A stretch of DNA of 64,000 nt from Pseudoduganella guangdongensis (lineage in GTDB: Bacteria; Pseudomonadota; Gammaproteobacteria; Burkholderiales; Burkholderiaceae_D): the NCBI RefSeq assembly GCF_009857475.1, contig NZ_WWCJ01000007.1, forward strand, positions 1 through 64,000. The letters are read 5' to 3'. A program made the position numbers and the translations under genes. This document shows positions 35,993 through 45,246 of the stretch, piece after piece. Below the pieces are notes generated by a model. That model was not told the origin of the DNA. It made no database searches and saw nothing but the letters and a program-made list of their open reading frames with translations. Numbering within the stretch: the stretch's first letter is position 1; each line of letters opens with the position of its first letter.

Positions 35993-36469
35993 ATGCAACG
36001 CCTGACCCTTGCCATCGCCGCCCTGGCCCTGAGCGCCTGCGCCACCAAAGACCAGAACCGCATTGAGGAAATCGGCAGCACGCCGCTGCGCGACCTGAAT
36101 ATCGCCAAAGTCGAAATCCCGCCCATCTTGCGCGACGCCGTCGACAACCCTTACCAGCTTCCTGCGGATAGGAGCTGCCCGGCCCTGCTGGCGCAAGTGA
36201 ACGAACTGGACGAAGAACTCGGTCCCGACCTGGATACCCCGGAAGAAGAGCTGGACCGCATGGACGCCTCGCGCAAGGCCCTCGGCAGCGCCGCCACCGG
36301 CGCCCTGCAAAAAACCGTGGAAGGCGCCATTCCCTTCCGTGGCTGGCTGCGCAAGCTGAGCGGCGCCGAACGCCGCTCGCGCAAGGCCCAGGCGGCAGTG
36401 CTGGCCGGCCAGGTACGGCGCGGCTACCTGCGCGGCGTCATGGCCGCGAATTCCTGCCAGAAGGCTTGA
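35993..36469 (+). CDS. putative lipoprotein of unknown function
   Basis: A 158-residue protein with a short signal and lipobox LSAC (Cys15), so probably a lipoprotein. The middle is acidic and likely helical; the C-terminal part is basic (GWLRKLSGAERRSRKAQ). I know no family for it. A GAGGA site precedes ATG 35993 and a TATACT hexamer lies 27 bases upstream, so it probably has its own promoter. It lies upstream of parA with a 69-base gap. Confidence 0.72.
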   Translation: MQRLTLAIAALALSACATKDQNRIEEIGSTPLRDLNIAKVEIPPILRDAVDNPYQLPADRSCPALLAQVNELDEELGPDLDTPEEELDRMDASRKALGSAATGALQKTVEGAIPFRGWLRKLSGAERRSRKAQAAVLAGQVRRGYLRGVMAANSCQKA

Positions 36470-36538
36470 AAAGCTTGCATTTGCTGCGCTGCATCATGCT
36501 AGAATCGTTGCAATATTGGCCACAGCAAAGGCAAGCAG

Positions 36539-37306
36539 ATGAAACGCGTAATCTTCAACCAGAAGGGCGGCGTCGGCAAATCGACCATTGCAGTTAACCT
36601 GGCGGCCATTGCGGCGCACCATGGCAAGCGCACGCTGCTGATCGATATCGACCCGCAGTGCAATTCCAGCCGCTACCTGCTGGGCGAAGCCACTACCGGC
36701 ACGGCGCCCACCCTGGGCGCCTACTTCGAACAGATGCTCAGCTTCAGCATGTTTGCCAAGCCGGCCGCCGAGTACGTGCACGCCACCCCGTTCGACAATC
36801 TGTCGATCATGGTGGCGCATCCCGAGCTGGGCGACCTGCAATCCAAGCTCGAATCGCGCCACAAGATCTACAAGCTGCGCGACACCCTGAACGAGCTGGA
36901 AAAGGAATACGACGAAATCTTTGTCGACACCCCGCCCGCTTACAACTTCTTCACCCAATCGGCCCTGATCGCCGCCGACAGCTGCCTGATTCCCTTCGAC
37001 TGCGACGACTTCTCGCGCCAGGCCCTGTACACCCTGCTCAACAACGTGAAAGAGATCAAGGCCGACCACAATGCCAGCCTGCAGATCGAGGGCATCGTGG
37101 TCAACCAGTTCCAGCCGCGCGCCCTGCTGCCGCAGCGCCTGGTGGACCAGCTCAAGGAAGAAGGCTTGCCGGTGTTCGACAACAAGCTCTCCAGCTCGAT
37201 CCGCATCCGCGAATCGCACGAGCGCAACCTGCCCATGATCCACCTCGACCGCAGCCACAAGCTGAGCCAGGAATTCCTCGCGCTCTATCAGGAACTGCAA
37301 ACTTGA
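36539..37306 (+). CDS. orphan ParA-family ATPase
   Basis: A 255-residue ATPase with the deviant Walker A motif KGGVGKST (residues 9-16), the DIDPQ switch I region and FVDTPP. ParA proteins position DNA or protein cargo on the nucleoid. No ParB, parS-like repeats or chemotaxis cluster is nearby, so the cargo is unknown; a chromosomal housekeeping role is more likely than plasmid partition. A TAGAAT hexamer upstream (36500-36505) may be its -10. It is followed by trhP after 53 bases. Confidence 0.9.
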   Translation: MKRVIFNQKGGVGKSTIAVNLAAIAAHHGKRTLLIDIDPQCNSSRYLLGEATTGTAPTLGAYFEQMLSFSMFAKPAAEYVHATPFDNLSIMVAHPELGDLQSKLESRHKIYKLRDTLNELEKEYDEIFVDTPPAYNFFTQSALIAADSCLIPFDCDDFSRQALYTLLNNVKEIKADHNASLQIEGIVVNQFQPRALLPQRLVDQLKEEGLPVFDNKLSSSIRIRESHERNLPMIHLDRSHKLSQEFLALYQELQT

Positions 37307-37359
37307 CCTGGATCATGGCGGCCTGAAACGCCGCTGGCTATGCTGTGCGGTTTTTGTCC

Positions 37360-38655
37360 ATGCTCACCGCACCAGAACTTCTCCTGCCCGCCGGTTCCCT
37401 GGCGAAGATGAACGCCGCCTTCGACTACGGCGCCGACGCCGTCTACGCCGGCCAGCCGCGCTACAGCCTGCGCGTGCGCAACAACGACTTCTCCACCCTG
37501 CAGGCGCTGCAGGAAGGCATCGACGGCGCCCATGCGCGCGGCAAGCAGTTCTTCGTCGCCAGCAATATCTTCGCCCACAACGCCAAGCTCAAGACCTACC
37601 TGCGCGACATGGCGCCGGTGATCGCCATGAAGCCCGACGCCTTGATCATGGCCGACCCGGGGCTGATCATGATGGTGCGCGAGGAATGGCCGGACATGCC
37701 GGTCCACCTGTCGGTGCAAGCCAATGCCGTGAACTGGGCCGACGTCAAATTCTGGCAGCGCATGGGCCTGACGCGTGTCATCCTGTCGCGCGAACTGTCG
37801 CTCGATGAAATCGAGGAAATCCGCCAGCGCTGCCCGGACATGGAGCTGGAAGTGTTTGTGCACGGCGCGCTGTGCATGGCCTACTCCGGGCGCTGCCTGC
37901 TGTCGGGCTACTTCAACCACCGCGACGCCAACCAGGGCACCTGCACCAACGCCTGCCGCTGGGACTACAAGGTCGGCGGCGGCTGCGAAGACGCCACCGG
38001 CGACGTCTCCGTGCTGCACCAGCAGCCGCGCCATCCGCTGGCCAACGACGTCTACCTGCTGGAAGAAACCGGCCGTCCCGGCCAGCTGCTGCCGATCTTC
38101 GAAGACGAGCACGGCACCTACATCATGAATTCCAAGGACTTGCGCGCCGTCGAGCACGTCGAGCGCCTGGTGAAGATCGGCGTCACCTCGCTGAAAGTGG
38201 AGGGCCGCACCAAGTCCGCCTACTACGCCGCCCGTACCGCCCAGGTCTACCGCCAGGCGATCGACGACGCCGTGGCCGGCCGCCCCTTCGATGAAAGCCT
38301 GCTGGGCCAATTGCAAGGCCTGGCCAACCGCGGCTACACCGACGGCTTCTACCAGCGCCACCACACGCAAGCGCACCAGAACTACATGCGCGGCGCCTCC
38401 GAGACCGACCGCAGCCAGTACGTGGGCGACGTGCTGGCCATTGAAGACGGCTGGGCCCGCGTCGATGTCAAAAACCACTTTGCCGTGGGCGACCGCATCG
38501 AAGTGATGCACCCGAGCGGCAACCGCGACCTCACCCTCGAACGCATGCAGAACGCCGACGGCCAGGAGATCCAGGTCGCCCCCGGCAGCGGCCACATCGT
38601 CCGCATCCCCTTCCCCGCCGGCCTTGAGCGCGCCCTCCTGTCCCGCTACCTGTAA
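37360..38655 (+). CDS. trhP: prephenate-dependent tRNA uridine(34) hydroxylase TrhP (U32 family)
   Basis: A 431-residue U32-family protein aligning over its length with E. coli YegQ/TrhP: YGADAVYAGQPRYSLRVRNN, HLSVQANAVNWA, RVILSRELSLDEIEEIR, and the Cys-rich FVHGALCMAYSGRCLLSGY with NQGTCTNACRW, which binds an Fe-S cluster. TrhP makes 5-hydroxyuridine at the wobble base of certain tRNAs. It is the short form without the extra C-terminal domain of RlhA. ATG 37360 is used; a GTG at 37345 is possible. A palindromic repeat follows the stop. Confidence 0.93.
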   Translation: MLTAPELLLPAGSLAKMNAAFDYGADAVYAGQPRYSLRVRNNDFSTLQALQEGIDGAHARGKQFFVASNIFAHNAKLKTYLRDMAPVIAMKPDALIMADPGLIMMVREEWPDMPVHLSVQANAVNWADVKFWQRMGLTRVILSRELSLDEIEEIRQRCPDMELEVFVHGALCMAYSGRCLLSGYFNHRDANQGTCTNACRWDYKVGGGCEDATGDVSVLHQQPRHPLANDVYLLEETGRPGQLLPIFEDEHGTYIMNSKDLRAVEHVERLVKIGVTSLKVEGRTKSAYYAARTAQVYRQAIDDAVAGRPFDESLLGQLQGLANRGYTDGFYQRHHTQAHQNYMRGASETDRSQYVGDVLAIEDGWARVDVKNHFAVGDRIEVMHPSGNRDLTLERMQNADGQEIQVAPGSGHIVRIPFPAGLERALLSRYL

Positions 38656-38663
38656 GGAAATTC

Positions 38664-38708
38664 GGGGTCAGGCCGGACAAAAAAAATGGGGACGTACCCC
38701 ATTTTTTT
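38664..38708. repeat. GGGGACGTACCCC-type palindromic repeat
   Basis: A GGGGTCAGGCCGG unit at 38664 is followed by AAAAAATGGGG-ACGTA-CCCCATTTTTT (38681-38707), a perfect eleven-pair inverted repeat flanked by A and T runs. It sits between the convergent trhP and M13 genes and would end transcription in both directions. A close copy lies at 63916-63942. The form recalls REP-like elements. Confidence 0.75.
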
Positions 38709-38718
38709 CGTTGCGGTT

Positions 38719-40743
38719 TTACCAGAAGATGACGCGCTGCTCGGGCGGCAGGTACATCTTGTCGCCTTCTTTCACGCCGAAGGCGTCGTAGAAGCCGGGG
38801 TGGTTTTTCACGCTGCCGTTCACGCGGAATTCGGATGGCGAGTGCGGGTCGGACTTCACTTGCTGGATCAGGAAGTTGTCGCGGCCTTTGCCGCGGCGGG
38901 CCTGGGCCATGCCCATGAAGATGCGCTGTTCGGCGCTGTAGCCGTCGATCACCGGGCCGGGCTGGTCTTTCATGGCGATGCGATAGGCGCGGGTGGCCAT
39001 GATCAGGCCGGCGTTGTCGGCGATGTTTTCGCCCAGCGTCAGTTCGCCATTCACGTGGTAGCCCGGCAGCGGGCTGTAGCCGTTGTACTGCGCCACCAGC
39101 ATCTTGCCGCGCGCGGCGAATTTTTCGCCGTCTTCCTTGGTCCACCAGTTGCGCAGGTTGCCGTCGCCGTCGTATTGCGAGCCTTTGTCGTCGAAGGCGT
39201 GGCTGATCTCGTGGCCGATGGAGATACCGACCGCGCCGTAGTTCACCGCCGGTTCGGCATTGGCGTCGTACAGCGGGTACTGCAGGCGCGCTGCCGGGAA
39301 CACGATCTCATTGAGCGTCGGGCTGTAGTAGGCGTTGACGGTTTGCGGCGTCATGCTCCAGGCCAGGCGGTCCACCGGCTTGCCCAGTTTGCTGGTGTTG
39401 AAGGTGTGGGCGAATTCGCGCGAGCGCAGCACATTGCCCACCAGGTCATTGCGCGCCACCTTCAGGCTGCCGTAGTCGCGCCATTTGTCCGGGTAGCCGA
39501 TCTTGACGTTGATCTTGGACAGCTTGACCTGGGCCTGCGCCTTGGTCTCTGGGCTCATCCACTCCAGGGTTTCAATCCCTTCGCGGAAAGCGGCCAGGAA
39601 GTTCTGCGCCATCTCGGCCACCTGCTGCTTGCGCTCGGCCGGGAAGTGTTCGGCCACATAGGCCTTGCCCACCATCTCGCCCAGCGCGCGGTTCACTTCG
39701 GCGATGCCGCGCTTTTGCAGCGAGCGCTGCTCCTTGGCGCCGGTCAGCACCGCGCCACGGAAGGCGAAGCTTTCGTCCACGAACGCTTGCGACAGATAGG
39801 GCGCGAAGGAGCTGAGCATGTGGAACTCGAAATAGGCTTTCCATACCGGCAGCGGGGTTGCCTCGATCAGCTTGTCCAGCGCGGTCAGGTAGCTTGGCTG
39901 GCTGACAATCAGCGCGTCGACCTTGCCGGCGACGCCCACGCCTTTCAGGTAGGCGTTCCAGTCGAAGCCTGGCATCAGCGCCTTGAGTTCGGCCAGCGAC
40001 AGCTTGTTGTAGGTCTTGACCGGGTCGCGGTTCTCCACGGCGGACCAGTGGGCGCGCGCGATGGCGGTTTCCAGCGCGACGATCTGCGCCGCTTCTTCCG
40101 CCGCTTGGGCGTGGCCGGCCAGCGCCAGCATTTTTTCCACGTGCTGCTGGTACTTGGCGCGGATCTCGCTCAGGCGCGCGTCCTTCTCCGACAGGAAGTA
40201 GTCGCGGTTCGGCAGGCCCAGGCCGGACTGGCGGATGCCGACCACATAGCGGGTGGAATCGCGCGCGTCCTGGCGCACACCCATGTCGAGCGGGCCGCCG
40301 GCGTCGATCCGGTTCAGGTGCGCCACCAGGGCGGCGATGCCGCGCTTGTCCGACAGCGCGGCAATGCGGGCCTGCTCCGCCTTCAGCGGCTTGAGGCCGA
40401 GCGCATCGCGGCGCGCCTGGTCGATGAAACTGGCGTAGTAGTCGCCGATCTTTTGCGCGTCGGAGCCCGGCTTGCGCGCCTTGTCCTGGCCGGCTTTTTC
40501 GATGATGGCGTTGAGCTGCCCTTCCACCTTTTCCTGCGCCACGTTGAAAGCGCCCCAGCTCGAGCGGTCGGCCGGAATCTCCACGCCGCTCAGCCACTTG
40601 CCCTGCGAGTGGCGGAAGAAGTCATCCTGGGCGCGCACCTGCGGGTCGATGCCGGCGACGTCGATGCCAGATACCGCATCGGCGGCGAATGCGTGGACGG
40701 ATACCAGGCCGAAAATCAGCCCGCCAAGAATGGTGCGTTTCAT
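38719..40743 (-). CDS. secreted M13-family metallopeptidase (PepO/neprilysin-like)
   Basis: A 674-residue protein with a signal peptide (residues 1-20, ending AFAA). The zinc motif HEISH is at residues 511-515, followed by the conserved GELTLGENIADNAGL that gives the third ligand. NAYYSPTLNEIVFPAARLQ is typical of M13. A GGAGG site supports ATG 40743. Bacterial PepO-type enzymes cut oligopeptides; here export suggests action in the periplasm or outside. It is divergent from the M28 peptidase gene. Confidence 0.95.
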   Translation of the reverse strand: MKRTILGGLIFGLVSVHAFAADAVSGIDVAGIDPQVRAQDDFFRHSQGKWLSGVEIPADRSSWGAFNVAQEKVEGQLNAIIEKAGQDKARKPGSDAQKIGDYYASFIDQARRDALGLKPLKAEQARIAALSDKRGIAALVAHLNRIDAGGPLDMGVRQDARDSTRYVVGIRQSGLGLPNRDYFLSEKDARLSEIRAKYQQHVEKMLALAGHAQAAEEAAQIVALETAIARAHWSAVENRDPVKTYNKLSLAELKALMPGFDWNAYLKGVGVAGKVDALIVSQPSYLTALDKLIEATPLPVWKAYFEFHMLSSFAPYLSQAFVDESFAFRGAVLTGAKEQRSLQKRGIAEVNRALGEMVGKAYVAEHFPAERKQQVAEMAQNFLAAFREGIETLEWMSPETKAQAQVKLSKINVKIGYPDKWRDYGSLKVARNDLVGNVLRSREFAHTFNTSKLGKPVDRLAWSMTPQTVNAYYSPTLNEIVFPAARLQYPLYDANAEPAVNYGAVGISIGHEISHAFDDKGSQYDGDGNLRNWWTKEDGEKFAARGKMLVAQYNGYSPLPGYHVNGELTLGENIADNAGLIMATRAYRIAMKDQPGPVIDGYSAEQRIFMGMAQARRGKGRDNFLIQQVKSDPHSPSEFRVNGSVKNHPGFYDAFGVKEGDKMYLPPEQRVIFW

Positions 40744-40912
40744 GTGTTGCCTCCAACGGAAAAAAGTCACCTGAAAGTATGCCGCATGCGGGCTGCGCGC
40801 GGGCCGCGCAAGGCCGGATAGCAACACTGTGTTACACAGCCGGCGGCATTTGACCTGCGGCGTGACAGGGCCGATACTTGCCGGGTTTATTTATCCCTCC
40901 AGGAGGTTTGTT

Positions 40913-42565
40913 GTGAAAAACGCCATGCTGGCCACCATGCTGCTGGCCGCCACCGCGGCCCAGGCGCAGGACGTGCCGAAGATCGATCCGCAACGCTTGT
41001 CGCAGGACGTGAAAGTGCTCGCATCCGACGAGTTCGAAGGGCGCGGCCCGAACAGCGCCGGTGAAGAGAAAACCGTCGATTTCATCGCCAAACAATTCGC
41101 CGCCGCCGGCCTGAAACCGGGCGGCGACCTGGTGAAGGGCAAGCGCAGCTGGTTCCAGGAAGTGCCGCTGGGCCGCTTCGAGATCCAGGGCCCGGTGGTG
41201 CTGACCGCCCACCACGGCAAGGACAACCTGCCCTTCGCGCAGGGCGAGCAGATCGCCGTGCGCGCGGCGATGAACGGCGCCAAGCGCGTCGACTTCGACA
41301 AGGTGCCGCTGGTCTTCGTCGGCTACGGCGTGACCGCGCCGGAGCGCAAGTGGAGCGACTTCAAGGGCGTGGACCTGAAGGGCAAGCTGGCCGTGGTGCT
41401 GATCAACGATCCGGACTTCGAAACCGGCGCGGGTGAATTCGGCGGCAAGGCCATGACCTACTACGGCCGCTGGACCTACAAGTACGAAGAGATGGCGCGC
41501 CAGGGCGCGGTCGGCACCCTCATCGTGCACGAAACCGCGCCCGCCTCCTACGGCTGGCCGACGGTGAAGAACTCCAACACCAATGTGATGTACGACATCG
41601 TGCGCAAGGACCCGAAGAAGTCGCACGCGCCGATGGAGGCGTGGATCCAGCGCGATGTGGCGGCCGACCTGTTCAAGCGCGCCGGCCTCGATTTCGAGGC
41701 GGCCAAGAAGCAGGCGCAAACGCGCGACTTCAAGCCGGTGGAGCTGAAAGGCGTGAGCCTGTCGGCCCACTACGCGGTGGACGCGCAAGTGATCAAGTCG
41801 AAGAACGTGGTGGGCCTGCGCGAAGGTTCGGCAGCGCCGCAGGAAACCGTGATCTACAGCGGCCACTGGGACCACCTGGGCGTCGGCCTGCCTGACGCCA
41901 AGGGCGACAAGATCTACAACGGCGCGATCGACAACGGCACCGGCATCGCCGCCCTGATCGAACTGGCGCGCGCCTACGGCAAAGCGCCGGCGCCCAAGCG
42001 CAGCGTGGTGTTCCTGGCCGTGACGGCGGAGGAGAAAGGCCTGCTCGGTTCCGAGTACTACGCGGCCAATCCGCTCTACCCGCTGGCCACCACCGCCGGC
42101 ATGATCAATATGGACGCACTCAGCCCGTACGGCCCGGCGCGCAACTTCACCATCTCCGGCAGCGCCAAGCTGGACCTGCTCGATGCCCTGGTCGCCAAGT
42201 TCAAGCAGCACAACGTCAGCTTCACGCCGGACCCGCACACGGAAGCAGGCTACTTCTTCCGCTCCGACCACTTCCCGATGGCCAAGCGCGGCGTGCCGGC
42301 CTTCTCCATCGGCTCCGGCGAGGACTGGGAAGACGGCGGCATGGCGGCCGGCAAGGCGGCCAACCAGGCCTACACCGCGAACAGCTACCACCAGCCGTCC
42401 GACGAGTGGGATGCCAAGTGGCCGTTCACCGGCATGGCGCGCGACCTGGGCGTGTTGTACAGCGTGGGCCGCGACCTGGCGGAATCGAAAGCCTGGCCGA
42501 ACTGGGCAGGTGACTCCGAGTTCCGCACGATTCGCGACCAAAGCGCAGCCAAGCGCAAGAAATAA
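40913..42565 (+). CDS. secreted M28-family aminopeptidase with PA domain
   Basis: A 550-residue protein with a signal peptide (about residues 1-18, ending AQAQ). A PA-domain-like insert (VPLVFVGYGVTAPE ... VGTLIVHETAP) precedes the M28 catalytic part. Metal-binding segments are GHWDHLG, DNGTG, the AEEKGLLGS region and NMDAL. The start is GTG at 40913, with AGGAGG six bases upstream. It and the divergent M13 peptidase make a pair of secreted peptidases with a shared upstream region. The gene has its own terminator. Confidence 0.93.
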   Translation: MKNAMLATMLLAATAAQAQDVPKIDPQRLSQDVKVLASDEFEGRGPNSAGEEKTVDFIAKQFAAAGLKPGGDLVKGKRSWFQEVPLGRFEIQGPVVLTAHHGKDNLPFAQGEQIAVRAAMNGAKRVDFDKVPLVFVGYGVTAPERKWSDFKGVDLKGKLAVVLINDPDFETGAGEFGGKAMTYYGRWTYKYEEMARQGAVGTLIVHETAPASYGWPTVKNSNTNVMYDIVRKDPKKSHAPMEAWIQRDVAADLFKRAGLDFEAAKKQAQTRDFKPVELKGVSLSAHYAVDAQVIKSKNVVGLREGSAAPQETVIYSGHWDHLGVGLPDAKGDKIYNGAIDNGTGIAALIELARAYGKAPAPKRSVVFLAVTAEEKGLLGSEYYAANPLYPLATTAGMINMDALSPYGPARNFTISGSAKLDLLDALVAKFKQHNVSFTPDPHTEAGYFFRSDHFPMAKRGVPAFSIGSGEDWEDGGMAAGKAANQAYTANSYHQPSDEWDAKWPFTGMARDLGVLYSVGRDLAESKAWPNWAGDSEFRTIRDQSAAKRKK

Positions 42566-42584
42566 GTCAAAACTAAACAAAGTC

Positions 42585-42614
42585 AAGGCCCTCGCGTGAG
42601 GGCCTTTTCTTTTT
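42585..42614 (+). terminator. terminator after the M28 peptidase gene
   Basis: AAGGCCCTC (42585-42593) pairs with GAGGGCCTT (42598-42606) across GCGT; a T-rich tail follows to 42614. Confidence 0.93.
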
Positions 42615-42670
42615 CTGTCAGCCGTGCCATGCTGGATTCACAAAAAGACTATTCGCTGCTGGAGACAACC

Positions 42671-44293
42671 ATGAATTTTACGCAGTCCATGAGTATCGCG
42701 AAGAAGTTGACCATCCTGAACGCTGGCGCGATCCTCGGCATTATCCTGCTCACGGCCACCTTCCTGATATCCGAGCGCACCCTGATCCTGGAAGAGCGCA
42801 CCAGCAATGTGCGGCAAGCGGTGGAGACCGCGTACGGCGTGCTCGACTACTACCAAAAGCAGGAAAGCAGCGGCGCCCTGCCGCGCGCCGAAGCACAGAA
42901 AAAAGCCATGGAAGCGATCAAAGTGTTGCGATATGGCAACAACGAGTATTTCTGGCTGAACGATATGCAGCCGAAGATGGTGATGCACCCCATCAAGCCG
43001 GAACTCGATAACAAAGACCTGAGCGCCAACAAGGACCCGACCGGCAAATTCCTCTTCGTCGAATTCGTCAACACGGTCAAGAAATCCGGCGCCGGCCCGG
43101 TCGATTACATGTGGCCGAAGCCGGGCAGCGAGCAGCCGGTGAAAAAGGTCTCCTACGTCAAAGGCTTTGAACCATGGGGCTGGGTGCTCGGCTCCGGCGT
43201 CTACGTCGACACGGTCGACGCCACGGTGCGCAGCCGCGCGGTCACCTTCGCCATCGGCGCCGTGCTGCTGGCGGCCCTGCTGCTGGGGGTGGGCGTGTTC
43301 ATCGCACGCGGCCTGCTGCGCCAGCTGGGCGGCGAACCGGATTACGCCTCCGGCATCGCGCGCAGCATCGCCGGCGGCGACCTGACCGTGCCGATCAGCG
43401 TCAAGCACGACGATGAGGGCAGCATGGTCAATGCGCTGAAAGGCATGCGCGACGACCTGGCGCGCATCGTCAGCTCGGTGCGCAGCGCCACCGATACCAT
43501 TGCCACCGCCTCCAGCGAGATCGCGGCCGGCAACAGCGACCTGTCGGCGCGCACCGAAAACCAGGCCAGCGCACTGGAGGAAACCGCCGCCTCGATGGAG
43601 GAGCTGACCGCCACCGTGCGCCAGAATGCCGACAGTGCGCGCACCGCCAACGAGCTGGCCGCCAGTGCCTCGGAGGTGGCGCAAAAAGGCGGTGCCGTGG
43701 TGTCGCAGGTGGTGCAGACCATGGCTTCGATCGACAGCTCCTCGCGCAAGATTGTGGACATCATCAGCGTGATCGACGGTATCGCCTTCCAGACCAATAT
43801 CCTGGCGCTGAACGCGGCGGTGGAAGCGGCGCGCGCCGGTGAGCAAGGGCGCGGCTTCGCGGTCGTGGCGTCCGAAGTGCGCAACCTGGCGCAGCGCAGC
43901 GCGGCGGCGGCCAAGGAGATCAAGGACCTGATCGGGGCTTCGGTGGAAACGGTTGGCGTCGGCAATACGCTGGTGGCGCAGGCCGGCAGCACCATGCAGG
44001 AGGTGGTCGACAGCGTGCACCGCGTGCGCCAGATCATCAACGAGATCAGCACCGCCAGCAACGAGCAGAGCGTCGGCATCGCGCAGGTGAACGAAGCGAT
44101 TTCGCAAATGGACTCGGTAACGCAGCAGAACGCCGCGCTGGTGGAACAGGCCGCCGCAGCGGCGGCTAGCATGCAGCAGCAATCGGCGGCGCTGCTGCAG
44201 GCGGTAGGCGTGTTCCGCCTGGATGGCGATGGCGCCGCCCAGCTCTCGGCCCGCGGCCGGGCCGGCCAGGCACCGCGCCTCGGCCGCAGCTAA
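42671..44293 (+). CDS. methyl-accepting chemotaxis protein with single Cache domain
   Basis: A 540-residue receptor. An N-terminal helix (residues 10-33) and a second helix (about 194-215) bracket a periplasmic domain of the sCache_2 type ([20 protein letters not shown] ... [15 protein letters not shown] ... [13 protein letters not shown]). HAMP and the long signalling coil follow, with the invariant tip [32 protein letters not shown] region. Ligands of sCache receptors are often small carboxylates, but none can be assigned. There is no C-terminal CheR-docking pentapeptide. Confidence 0.94.
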   Translation: MNFTQSMSIAKKLTILNAGAILGIILLTATFLISERTLILEERTSNVRQAVETAYGVLDYYQKQESSGALPRAEAQKKAMEAIKVLRYGNNEYFWLNDMQPKMVMHPIKPELDNKDLSANKDPTGKFLFVEFVNTVKKSGAGPVDYMWPKPGSEQPVKKVSYVKGFEPWGWVLGSGVYVDTVDATVRSRAVTFAIGAVLLAALLLGVGVFIARGLLRQLGGEPDYASGIARSIAGGDLTVPISVKHDDEGSMVNALKGMRDDLARIVSSVRSATDTIATASSEIAAGNSDLSARTENQASALEETAASMEELTATVRQNADSARTANELAASASEVAQKGGAVVSQVVQTMASIDSSSRKIVDIISVIDGIAFQTNILALNAAVEAARAGEQGRGFAVVASEVRNLAQRSAAAAKEIKDLIGASVETVGVGNTLVAQAGSTMQEVVDSVHRVRQIINEISTASNEQSVGIAQVNEAISQMDSVTQQNAALVEQAAAAAASMQQQSAALLQAVGVFRLDGDGAAQLSARGRAGQAPRLGRS

Positions 44294-44302
44294 GCCTGAG
44301 AC

Positions 44303-44332
44303 GGCGCGGCGGGCATGCCAGCCCGTTGCGCC
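44303..44332. terminator. GC-rich hairpin between convergent genes
   Basis: GGCGCGGCGGGC (44303-44314) can pair with GCCCGTTGCGCC (44321-44332), twelve pairs with two G-U. There is no T-run, so it is at best a weak or factor-dependent stop between the chemotaxis receptor and the DUF1579 gene. Confidence 0.4.
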
Positions 44333-44342
44333 GCCAGCGCCC

Positions 44343-44945
44343 TTACTTCACGCGCGCGTAGCTCAACTCCATCCACTTCATTTCCTTGCCGCCCGGGCCC
44401 GGGCCCCACATTTCCATCTTGTGGTTGTCGTTGTCGGCGATGATCATCTTCATCGTGTACGGCACTTCCTTGCCGGCCATCGGGTCGGTCATCATGCCCT
44501 TGTAGGTGATGGTGTTGCCGCTCATGGCCCCGCGCGACAGCGTCATGCTGGTGCTGCCGGAGTCGATCCAGCTGCCGAAATACTTCTTCGTCACGTTGTC
44601 GTAGCCGGAGATGCCCATGCCGTCGAAGGTCTGACCCATGAAGGTGCCCTGGTAGGTCTCCTGCAGGTAGCGGTTGCCCATGATCCATTTGCGCTCGGCC
44701 GCACCGGTACTTTCTTCCGCAGGTTTGGAAGGGTCCATCCACATTTTGGATTTGACGCTGAACTTGCCGGCCAGCGCATCGAGCTTCTTATGCGCCTCGC
44801 CCGGGGTGGACGCCTTGGCCATCGCCTCCATCGCCGCCTTCTCATCCGGCGCTCCCGACTTCTTCTTATCCGACGCTGTTGCAGCGCCAGCCAGGGTGAA
44901 TCCCGCAACAACCACCAGGTACTGCGCGACACGACGGAGCTTCAT
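44343..44945 (-). CDS. secreted DUF1579-family protein
   Basis: A 200-residue protein with a signal peptide (residues 1-24, ending TAS). From about residue 58 it follows the DUF1579 pattern: LAGKFSVKSKMWMDPSKP, RKWIMGNRYLQETYQG, FDGMGISGYDNVTKKYFGSWID and YTMKMIIADNDNHKMEMW. These look like small beta-barrel proteins; function unknown. It is a single gene, convergent with the receptor gene. Confidence 0.85.
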   Translation of the reverse strand: MKLRRVAQYLVVVAGFTLAGAATASDKKKSGAPDEKAAMEAMAKASTPGEAHKKLDALAGKFSVKSKMWMDPSKPAEESTGAAERKWIMGNRYLQETYQGTFMGQTFDGMGISGYDNVTKKYFGSWIDSGSTSMTLSRGAMSGNTITYKGMMTDPMAGKEVPYTMKMIIADNDNHKMEMWGPGPGGKEMKWMELSYARVK

Positions 44946-45006
44946 GGCGTCCTCCCATCCAGCAGGTTAATGGAAGGGCCATTCTCCGCGCCGTACCCGC
45001 GCCCTG

Positions 45007-45234
45007 TCAATCGCGTTGCCGGTTTTCCCGCAACTTGCGCCGCAAGCGCAGGTTATCCGCCACAGCCGACACCAAGGCCAGCGTCATCAATGCGACTATG
45101 GCGTCTGAATCCAGGTAACGCCAGAAAGCCCATGCAACCAGCGCACAGGCAATGGCAGTTACTAGCAGCCACAACTGCTCCTTCAGGATGGGAGCTTGGC
45201 GCGGCTTGATAACGCGCGGTTTGCGTTGGAGCAA
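45007..45234 (-). CDS. small two-helix membrane protein
   Basis: A 75-residue frame with two hydrophobic helices (about 22-40 and 45-61) and basic ends (LQRKPRVIKPRQ, RLRRKLRENRQR). This fits an inner-membrane protein with both ends in the cytoplasm. The start would be TTG at 45234; there is no ATG near and no good ribosome-binding site, which lowers confidence. It follows the GNAT gene after 12 bases and may be the third gene of that unit. No family recognised. Confidence 0.45.
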   Translation of the reverse strand: MLQRKPRVIKPRQAPILKEQLWLLVTAIACALVAWAFWRYLDSDAIVALMTLALVSAVADNLRLRRKLRENRQRD

Positions 45235-45246
45235 GTGTTTTGCGTT

